A stretch of DNA of 12,610 nt. Source: Colivicinus sp963607765. Lineage in GTDB: Bacteria; Bacillota_I; Bacilli_A; Erysipelotrichales; Erysipelotrichaceae. Both the position numbers and the translations under genes were made by a program. The DNA is taken from positions 1 through 12,610 of the forward strand of contig CAVDDT010000043.1 of the NCBI GenBank assembly GCA_963607765.1, given 5' to 3'. The notes under the pieces were generated by a model, which was not told the origin of the DNA, did not search any database, and worked only from the letters and a program-made list of their open reading frames with translations. This document shows, one piece after another, positions 7,154 to 12,610 of this stretch (position 1 is the first letter of the stretch; each line of letters starts with the position of its first letter).

Positions 7154-8905
7154 ATGGAATTAAAGAGCCAAAAAACAAGAGAACTAGCTCCAGAGCTTGA
7201 TCCATTAAGAATAGGAACTGGTTGGAAAAAAGAGGATTTAAGTAAGCCTCAAATTTTTATTGAGTCTACTTTTGGTGATAGTCACCCAGGAAGTGGACAT
7301 CTTGATAAGCTTGTGGGAAAAGTAAGAGATGGCATAAAAGATGAAGGTGGCTTTGGAGCACGTTATTTTGTGACCGATATATGCGATGGAGAAAGTCAAG
7401 GAACAGATGGCATAAATTATTCTTTAGCAAGCAGAGAAATGATTGCGAATATGATTGAAATTCAAGGCAGGGCTACTGTTTTTGATGGCGGTGTATATTT
7501 AGCTAGTTGCGATAAAGGGCTTCCAGGGAACTTAATTGGCATGTTAAGGGTAAATATTCCCTCATTGGTTGTGCCAGGGGGCACGATGAATGCTGGCCCA
7601 AACATGCTTACTCTTGAACAACTTGGCATGTATAGTGCCAAATACCAAAGAGGCGAAATTGATAAAGAAGAGCTTAATTGGGCTAAATGTAATGCTTGCC
7701 CAAGTTGCGGTGCTTGTAGCTTCATTGGTACCGCAAGCAGTATGCAGATTATGGCAGAGGCCTTGGGATTAGCTCTTCCTGGTAGTGCGTTAATGCCGGC
7801 TTGTAGTCCTGATTTATTGGAATATGCATATAAGGCAGGAAGACAAGCTGTAAAGCTTTCTTATATGGATAATATGAGACCTAGTGATATTTTATCTATT
7901 GAGAGTTTTGAGAACGCTATTCTTGTGCATGCGGCAATATCAGGCAGTACAAATTGTTTATTACATATTCCAGCTATTGCACATGAGATTGGCATCGAAA
8001 TAACAGGTGAGACTTTTGATAGGCTTCATAGAAATGCTAGATATTTGTTGGATATTAGACCTAGTGGAAAATGGCCTGCTGAAGTATTTTATTATGCTGG
8101 TGGTGTTCCTGCTATTATGGAAGAAATAAAGGATTATTTGCATTTGGATGTCATGACTGTTACTGGCAAAACGTTGGGTGAGAACTTAAATGAATTAAAG
8201 GAAAATGGTTTTTATGATCGATGTAACAAATGGCTTGCTAGGTTTAATGAGAGATATAGTGTTAATTTAAAAAGAGAAGATATTATTCATAAATATAACA
8301 GTCCTCTTGGAACAAACGGATCTATCGCAATTTTAAAAGGCAATCTAGCTCCTGAAGGTGCTGTTATTAAACATACAGCATGTCCAAAAGAAATGTTTAA
8401 GGCCAAATTAAGAGCTAAACCATTTGATAGCGAAGAAGAATGTTTAGATGCTGTTTTAAAACATAAAGTCAACAAGGGTGATGCAGTGTTTATTAGATAT
8501 GAAGGCCCTAAAGGAAGTGGCATGCCTGAAATGTTTTATACTTCCGAAGCAATTAGTTCTGATAAAGAACTTGGAAAAAGTATTGCTTTAATCACTGATG
8601 GTAGATTCTCTGGCGCTTCAACTGGGCCAGTTATAGGCCATTGCAGCCCTGAGGCGGTAGATGGTGGGCCAATAGCTTTAGTGGAGGAAAATGATATTAT
8701 AGAAATTGATGTTGAAAATAGAAAACTTAATATAATTGGCATCAATGGAGTAGAAATGTCTATGGATGAAGTAAATAAAGTTCTTGAAGAAAGAAGAAAA
8801 CACTTTAAGCCAAGAGAAATTAAATATAAGAATGGAGTACTTCGTTTATTTAGAGAACATGCAGTAAGTCCTATGAAGGGTGCTTATTTTGATTATGATG
8901 ATTAA
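7154..8905 (+). CDS. IlvD/Edd-family sugar-acid dehydratase (YjhG/YagF-like branch)
   Basis: A 583-residue iron-sulfur dehydratase that removes water from a 2,3-dihydroxy acid to give a 2-keto-3-deoxy acid. Likely cluster cysteines are Cys77 in TDICDGESQGT, Cys119 in SCDKGLPG and Cys188 in GACSFIGTASSM. The first IlvD ligand motif (TPCN) is replaced by HPGSGH, while DxCDGxxQG, ACPSCGAC and EALGLALPGSAL recall the YjhG/YagF xylonate dehydratases. The protein is shorter than those (about 650). Extra cysteines at 179, 182 and 185 crowd Cys188. The C-terminal domain includes TDGRFSGASTGPVIGH (a family signature) at about 482-497. AGGAGA about 6 nt before the ATG gives good initiation. It is not likely to be valine/isoleucine IlvD: no biosynthetic neighbours and the ligand pattern differs. 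Natural substrate unknown. Confidence 0.9.
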   Translation: MELKSQKTRELAPELDPLRIGTGWKKEDLSKPQIFIESTFGDSHPGSGHLDKLVGKVRDGIKDEGGFGARYFVTDICDGESQGTDGINYSLASREMIANMIEIQGRATVFDGGVYLASCDKGLPGNLIGMLRVNIPSLVVPGGTMNAGPNMLTLEQLGMYSAKYQRGEIDKEELNWAKCNACPSCGACSFIGTASSMQIMAEALGLALPGSALMPACSPDLLEYAYKAGRQAVKLSYMDNMRPSDILSIESFENAILVHAAISGSTNCLLHIPAIAHEIGIEITGETFDRLHRNARYLLDIRPSGKWPAEVFYYAGGVPAIMEEIKDYLHLDVMTVTGKTLGENLNELKENGFYDRCNKWLARFNERYSVNLKREDIIHKYNSPLGTNGSIAILKGNLAPEGAVIKHTACPKEMFKAKLRAKPFDSEEECLDAVLKHKVNKGDAVFIRYEGPKGSGMPEMFYTSEAISSDKELGKSIALITDGRFSGASTGPVIGHCSPEAVDGGPIALVEENDIIEIDVENRKLNIIGINGVEMSMDEVNKVLEERRKHFKPREIKYKNGVLRLFREHAVSPMKGAYFDYDD

Positions 8906-9051
8906 ACAATAAATAAATATTCAATCATTTCTATAGTTGCCAGTACAACATTAGTGAAGTAAAAAGATTTTTTTGCTAATTGATGGTTTAAGCAAAGCTG
9001 TTGTTAATCCCAGTGTTGGGTTTACCAAGTCTTATAGAAGAGGCTATAACA
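8906..9051. other. 3' untranslated spacer of the operon
   Basis: No gene seen. There is a short imperfect hairpin (TTTGCT and AGCAAA around 8970-8997). An open frame without ATG or ribosome binding site runs through 8957-9140 on the + strand, crossing the terminator hairpin; I treat it as chance. Confidence 0.4.
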
Positions 9052-9110
9052 AAAATGGCCAGGCTATATTCAATGCTCTAAGTAATGAATATAGCCTGGC
9101 CATTTTATTT
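9052..9110 (+). terminator. Strong terminator with a perfect 21-bp stem at the operon end
   Basis: 9052-9072 and 9086-9106 are perfect reverse complements (21 bp) around a 13-nt loop. The base of the stem is A4/T4, so the right arm plus tail reads CATTTTATTTTC and acts as a U-tract on the + strand. On the minus strand the other A4 end also gives T4, so it may be bidirectional. It closes the catabolic operon 146 bp after the dehydratase stop. Confidence 0.8.
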
Positions 9111-9138
9111 TCACCTTTTATGCTTTTTCTTAAACAGT

Positions 9139-9166
9139 AGGCACTTTTTGGTCTCTAAAAGTGCCT
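9139..9166. repeat. Second hairpin between the operon and the surface-protein gene
   Basis: AGGCACTTTT (9139-9148) and AAAAGTGCCT (9157-9166) form a perfect 10-bp stem with an 8-nt loop. No T-tract follows on the + strand. It may insulate the surface-protein gene from operon readthrough or form part of its upstream region. Its left arm resembles the right arm of the terminator at 1873-1889 (ACAGTAGG[CT]ACTTTT). Confidence 0.55.
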
Positions 9167-9194
9167 TACAACTTATCTTCTTAAATACTAAAAT
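9166..9194 (+). promoter_or_regulatory. Weak candidate promoter for the surface-protein gene
   Basis: TTACAA (9166-9171), 17 bp, then TAAAAT (9189-9194). The -10 is good, the -35 poor. The resulting leader would be only about 15 nt, just enough for the AAGAGGGG ribosome binding site at 9203-9210. No better pair is visible between the operon terminator and the gene. Confidence 0.35.
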
Positions 9195-9216
9195 ATCCTT
9201 AATAAGAGGGGATGTT

Positions 9217-11967
9217 ATGAAAAAGTATTTAAAGATGTTTGTTGGCGTTTTCTTAAGCTTGATTATGTTGTGTTCTGGATTTGAGACAAATGTATTAGCT
9301 GATGAGATTACTGCTTATTTTAATGTTGAGTATATAGATGAAGTAAGAGATCCTAATACTTTTCTAGATTTATTAGAGAATGGAAATAAAATAGATGCTT
9401 ATTTTGAGAAAGTAAGTGAAGACAATAATATTGTTGAGTATAAAATTACTGGATTAGATTCATTAAATACATATGCTTTAAGGGTTAGGGGTATTACTGG
9501 TTATTCCTATAATAAATCTTTATTTACTTTTAATGAGAATTATACTTTAGATGAAAATATTAAGCTAAGTTTAGATACATATAATGTTACTGGTAGAGTA
9601 TCTTTTGATGATGATGATGGTATATCAAAAGAAGAATACTTTAATACAGTATTTAAAGACTATGATGTTACTAGTAATGATGACCATACTTTTACAGTTA
9701 ATAATTTATATACAAGTGATGTTAACGGGAATGCAATATCTTATACAATTGATCTTTCTTTAGATGGATATAGTTGTAACATTGATACAATCACAATTGA
9801 TGGTGATAAAGAGTTGGACATTCATTATTCAAGCGAGAATACAAATGTATTGCTTGCAAATATTGATGATTATACAGCTATTAGAGGCAATGTAAAATGG
9901 TCTGACGATAATAATTTAATGAATAATCGTCCTCTTTTTGTTAAATTAGCTTTATATCGTAGTACTAGTAGTATTACTAAAGAAAAGGTGGGCACTATAA
10001 GAGTGGAACCAAATGCAGTATCTTTTTCTAAGGCTGATGGCATAACAAATAGATCAGGAACAATTAGTGGACAACAAGGTAGTGGTGGTGAATGGTCTTA
10101 TCAAATTGATAATTTGGATAAACATGCATCTGATGGTCAAAAGTGGATTTATACGATTGGAGAAGAATCTAAGGTTAATTACTATGATGATGGTATAGTG
10201 AATAAATATGATGTCACTTATACATTAACAAAGACTTCTTTTGTGGCTAATGTTGAATGGTCAAACATTAATCCCGATATTGAAAAATATAATGTTGAAT
10301 TATCTCTATTAGTAAAAGAAGGAGAAGATGGTACTTGGATGTGGGCTAGTGATTATTTTGGCAGTAGCGTTTCAACAAGTAAAACGATTAGCTCTACAGG
10401 TTCAAGTGTAACTTTTACTGATTTGCCTAAGTATGTAAAGAATGCTAAAGATAGTACAGAATTAGTTTATGCTGTTCGTGAAACTAAGATTAATGATGTA
10501 ACCATTAAATTGAATGGGACAGAATATGCTAGTGATGGTGAATTTAAAGTAGAAAACACCAGTAATTCAACAGTGAAGAATACATTAAAGAGTACTGTTT
10601 CATTGTGTGTAACAAGCAAGTGGGATGATCAGGATAATAAATATGGATTAAGAGACTCGAATTGGATTGTTAATTATTATGTTTATCGTAGAGTTGATGG
10701 TGGAACTTTAGAACTAGTAAAAGATTCAAATGGAGATGCTTATGTGTTTAGTGTAAGTGGAAGTGGTAATAAGGCAAGTAATACTTTATCTGATTTACCA
10801 GCAAACAATTCTTCTGGAAAACCTTATTCGTTGTATGCTGCTATGCAAATTAGTAAATCAGGAAGCGTAGCGGGTGGTGATTATTCTGGCTCTTATGAGT
10901 CGACAATAACAGGCAGAGTTTTAGAGAATGGTGTATGGCAAGAAATCCATACGAATACTCTAAAGACAGTGGATATTAAGGTTAAAAAGGTATGGAATGA
11001 TTCAAATGAAAAACTGCGCTCTACTGTTGAACTTACGGTTAAACAAAATGAAAAAGATTTGTCTTTTAAGACAAAAGTAAGTGTTTCTGCTTCATCAGTT
11101 TATATGGCGACTGTTATTGGGTTGCCTAAGTATGATGAGAATGGAAACCTTTATACATATACTGTAAGCGAGGATACAGTTGATGGTTATATGAATCCTG
11201 TTTATGATGGCACAACAGTTACAAATAACATCACTTCATTTAACATAGATACATTAGATGATAAAGAATACACAATTGAATTTACTCTTAGTGGTAATGG
11301 CTATTCAGCTATTTGGAAGAAAGTTAATGGTGTTGTGTCTACTTTAGTTAAAAAAGGAGATGAAGAGATTTATTCAGGCTTAGATATTCAGGGCTTGCCA
11401 CTGGGGACATATACTTTATCTGAAACAAGTGTTCCTTATGGCTATAAGAAGATTGAGGATACAAAGGTGACTTTAGTTGATAATGATGGAACATTAAATA
11501 TAATAAGTCAATCAAGTGCTTTAAGTTTTGAAAATAATATTCTTTCAATAAAACTAGATAAAGTTGATCCTGTAGACATCAATATTTCTTCTAGTAGTGA
11601 AGATGGTGTTATATGGTACGATATTTCAAATACTTTAACTTTAACTGCTAGTATTAGTCCTAATGATGCGTATTATTCTATGATTAATTGGTATAGTGAA
11701 GATGAGGATATTGCTAGTGTTGTTAAAAATGATGATGGCACAAGCGTTACTGTAAAAGGACTGAGAACCGGTGAAACAAATATTATAGCTAGTGTTACTA
11801 AGAGCAATGGCGATGTTGTGTCTAAATCGTATAGAGTTATAGTTAAGTCTCTTAAGAATGATTCTAGTAAAGTAGTTACTTGCAAAGAGGCTAATGGGAA
11901 GGGCTGGATTTGGAGTGAGTCTAAGAAGGCTTGTGTATATAAGGTAACTAATACAAGTTCTAAGTAA
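9217..11967 (+). CDS. Secreted surface protein with Cna-B-like repeats, SpaA-like and Big_2 domains
   Basis: A 916-residue exported protein. I start it at ATG 9217 because AAGAGGGG is 6 nt upstream and a signal peptide follows (KK, hydrophobic core, cleavage likely after VLA28). The in-frame ATG at 9085 lies inside the operon terminator and would bury the signal. Order: unrecognised beta-rich region (30-220); four Cna-B-like repeats at about 222-338, 341-456, 460-582 and 585-672; a SpaA-like domain (674-770, TLSETSVPYGY); a Big_2 Ig-like domain (786-878); and a short C-terminal tail with Cys889 and Cys906 flanking GKGWIWSES, ending NTSSK. Only the fourth repeat shows a full isopeptide triad (Lys591, Glu652, Asn670). 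There is no LPXTG, no C-terminal membrane segment and no lipobox. Probably an adhesin or surface-layer stalk. Transcribed alone. Confidence 0.88.
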   Translation: MKKYLKMFVGVFLSLIMLCSGFETNVLADEITAYFNVEYIDEVRDPNTFLDLLENGNKIDAYFEKVSEDNNIVEYKITGLDSLNTYALRVRGITGYSYNKSLFTFNENYTLDENIKLSLDTYNVTGRVSFDDDDGISKEEYFNTVFKDYDVTSNDDHTFTVNNLYTSDVNGNAISYTIDLSLDGYSCNIDTITIDGDKELDIHYSSENTNVLLANIDDYTAIRGNVKWSDDNNLMNNRPLFVKLALYRSTSSITKEKVGTIRVEPNAVSFSKADGITNRSGTISGQQGSGGEWSYQIDNLDKHASDGQKWIYTIGEESKVNYYDDGIVNKYDVTYTLTKTSFVANVEWSNINPDIEKYNVELSLLVKEGEDGTWMWASDYFGSSVSTSKTISSTGSSVTFTDLPKYVKNAKDSTELVYAVRETKINDVTIKLNGTEYASDGEFKVENTSNSTVKNTLKSTVSLCVTSKWDDQDNKYGLRDSNWIVNYYVYRRVDGGTLELVKDSNGDAYVFSVSGSGNKASNTLSDLPANNSSGKPYSLYAAMQISKSGSVAGGDYSGSYESTITGRVLENGVWQEIHTNTLKTVDIKVKKVWNDSNEKLRSTVELTVKQNEKDLSFKTKVSVSASSVYMATVIGLPKYDENGNLYTYTVSEDTVDGYMNPVYDGTTVTNNITSFNIDTLDDKEYTIEFTLSGNGYSAIWKKVNGVVSTLVKKGDEEIYSGLDIQGLPLGTYTLSETSVPYGYKKIEDTKVTLVDNDGTLNIISQSSALSFENNILSIKLDKVDPVDINISSSSEDGVIWYDISNTLTLTASISPNDAYYSMINWYSEDEDIASVVKNDDGTSVTVKGLRTGETNIIASVTKSNGDVVSKSYRVIVKSLKNDSSKVVTCKEANGKGWIWSESKKACVYKVTNTSSK

Positions 11968-12152
11968 ATTTAGACTAATAAATAATTTGCGTATCCATAA
12001 TTACTTGCGTTTGGATTATTGTGGATTGTTTATAGTACTCGCTATTACAATTATGTGGTTTGAATTATGATGGCCAATATTTATTGACTATTCTATTCAA
12101 ATCACTTTTTATTTGTGTCTACTTTTCTTGACAAGTGCACTTTGATGATAAG
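11968..12152. other. Non-coding spacer after the surface-protein gene
   Basis: No gene and no clear terminator is visible right after the surface-protein stop. AATTTAGACTAA occurs at 11967-11978 and again at 12171-12182, a 12-bp perfect direct repeat enclosing 192 bp. The stretch is AT-rich and has stop codons in all frames. Confidence 0.4.
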
Positions 12153-12154
12153 AT
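12128..12154 (+). promoter_or_regulatory. Candidate promoter overlapping the 33-bp-spaced repeats
   Basis: A perfect -35 TTGACA (12128-12133) is followed after 15 bp by TAAGAT (12149-12154). The spacer is short and the -10 mediocre. It would start transcription at about 12161, inside the first of the three repeats, so a repeat-binding protein could block it. Confidence 0.4.
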
Positions 12155-12234
12155 TTGGTAAATACGTGGGAATTTAGACTAAAACATTTGGTAAATTCGT
12201 GTAAAAATGATGAAAAACATTTGGTAAACTCGTG
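12153..12234. repeat. Three 16-bp direct repeats at exact 33-bp spacing
   Basis: ATTTGGTAAATACGTG (12153-12168), ATTTGGTAAATTCGTG (12186-12201) and ATTTGGTAAACTCGTG (12219-12234) differ only at two positions. Start-to-start distance is 33 bp both times, about three helical turns, while the 17-bp gaps vary apart from an A-rich end before each next copy. The conserved/variable pattern points to binding sites on one DNA face. Two gaps of 17 bp are too short and A-rich for CRISPR spacers. Confidence 0.85.
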
Positions 12235-12250
12235 ATATGAATGTGAAAAT

Positions 12251-12276
12251 AGCCTATAAATAAAGGCTTTTATATG
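12251..12276 (+). terminator. Weak terminator-like hairpin between repeats and last gene
   Basis: AGCCT (12251-12255) and AGGCT (12264-12268) can pair over an 8-nt loop, followed by TTTATATGTTTTT. The 5-bp stem is short. If real, it would end a short transcript that starts in the repeats, or attenuate the last gene. Confidence 0.3.
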
Positions 12277-12359
12277 TTTTTAATAAAAGACGTATTTTGC
12301 ATATAAAATAATGTAGGAATTTAGCTGTTTTTTCGCAATAAGAATGTAGGAGATTCTTT

Positions 12360-12610
12360 GTGATGAGAAAACAGGATTATAGGAAACTAAGAGGAACTAA
12401 TAAAGAGACATTTGAGTTATACAACAAGAGAAAGCTTATTTATTTAGATACAGTTAAACTAGATGATTATGAAAATGTATATGTTACAGCTAATGTGAAT
12501 ATTAAGCCAAAGGCTTTACATAGAGTGATTAAGAATACTAATGATTCAATTAGAGAATATAAGATAGATAATCATGATTTAAGAATAATAATTGTTAGTT
12601 ATAAAGATGG
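12360..12610 (+). CDS. Unrecognised protein, N-terminal part (runs off the window)
   Basis: An open frame of at least 83 codons reaching the right edge. AGGAG (12348-12352) lies 7 nt before GTG 12360 and 10 nt before the adjacent ATG 12363; either could be the start. The visible part is basic at the N-terminus (RKQDYRKLRG), then alternates short hydrophobic strands with charged stretches (RKLIYLDTVKLDDY, YVTANVNIKP, LRIIIVSYKDG), suggesting an alpha/beta or beta-rich cytoplasmic protein. No signal peptide or membrane segment is seen. I recognise no family. The three upstream repeats are its nearest likely regulatory or terminal DNA. Codon use (AGA for Arg) matches the genes to the left except the first two. 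Confidence 0.65.
   Translation, partial: MMRKQDYRKLRGTNKETFELYNKRKLIYLDTVKLDDYENVYVTANVNIKPKALHRVIKNTNDSIREYKIDNHDLRIIIVSYKD

Noticed and set aside
7154..8905. Dihydroxy-acid dehydratase IlvD of branched-chain amino-acid synthesis
   Set aside because: Cysteine ligand pattern differs and the gene sits in a sugar PTS operon without ilv neighbours.
8957..9140. Plus-strand open frame reading VNPSVGFTKSYRR through the operon terminator
   Set aside because: No ATG or ribosome binding site, and its second half is just the palindrome of the terminator.
9085..9216. 44-codon N-terminal extension of the surface protein from ATG 9085
   Set aside because: It begins inside the terminator hairpin, has no ribosome binding site, and would place the signal peptide internally; ATG 9217 has a strong site.
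9217..9306. Lipoprotein signal (Cys19)
   Set aside because: The residue before Cys19 is Leu and the context IMLC does not fit a lipobox; a type I site after VLA28 is better.
12153..12234. CRISPR array
   Set aside because: Only three 16-bp units with 17-bp A-rich gaps and no cas genes; repeat and spacer are both too short.

Overview
The window looks like chromosomal DNA of a low-GC Gram-positive gut-type bacterium (Bacillota). Evidence is the AT-rich composition, strong AGGAGG-type ribosome binding sites, hairpin-plus-U-tract terminators, a cre-like box, split fructose-family PTS genes and a Cna-B surface protein. The C-terminal cysteine-pair tail of that surface protein makes me lean towards Erysipelotrichia, but that is recollection, not a search result.

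Region 1 (1-1893, + strand) is the tail of a cell-surface or small-molecule nucleotide-activation operon. It holds the C-terminus of a class V aminotransferase (AGXT/PhnW type), then a fusion of a TagD-like cytidylyltransferase to a degenerate Gfo/Idh/MocA oxidoreductase domain, closed by an intrinsic terminator. These two genes use mostly CGN arginine codons and are more GC-rich than the rest, so their history probably differs from that of the neighbouring DNA. A gene-poor spacer follows (1894-2177).

Region 2 (2178-9110) is a catabolic locus. A leftward RpiR/MurR-type regulator (HTH plus SIS) is divergent from a rightward operon: PTS EIIA, EIIB and EIIC of the fructose family, a class II (zinc) ketose-phosphate aldolase, a YqhD-like iron-type alcohol dehydrogenase, and an IlvD/Edd dehydratase of the YjhG/YagF-like branch. 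The 111-bp divergent promoter region contains two copies of an A-tract/T-tract element, one in the spacer of each promoter, and a cre-like site. A hairpin before the dehydratase gene may lower its expression, and a perfect 21-bp inverted repeat ends the operon. PTS import supplies phosphorylation, so no sugar kinase is needed. The aldolase would split the product, the dehydrogenase would reduce the aldehyde, and the dehydratase would act on a sugar acid. I cannot match this exact gene set to a characterised pathway; it is the best candidate here for something undescribed.

Region 3 (9111-11967) encodes a 916-residue secreted protein. It has a signal peptide, four Cna-B-like repeats (only one with an intact isopeptide triad), a SpaA-like domain, a Big_2 domain and a cysteine-pair C-terminal tail in place of LPXTG.

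Region 4 (11968-12610) is a non-coding stretch with three 16-bp direct repeats spaced exactly 33 bp apart, lying before the start of an unrecognised gene that runs off the window.
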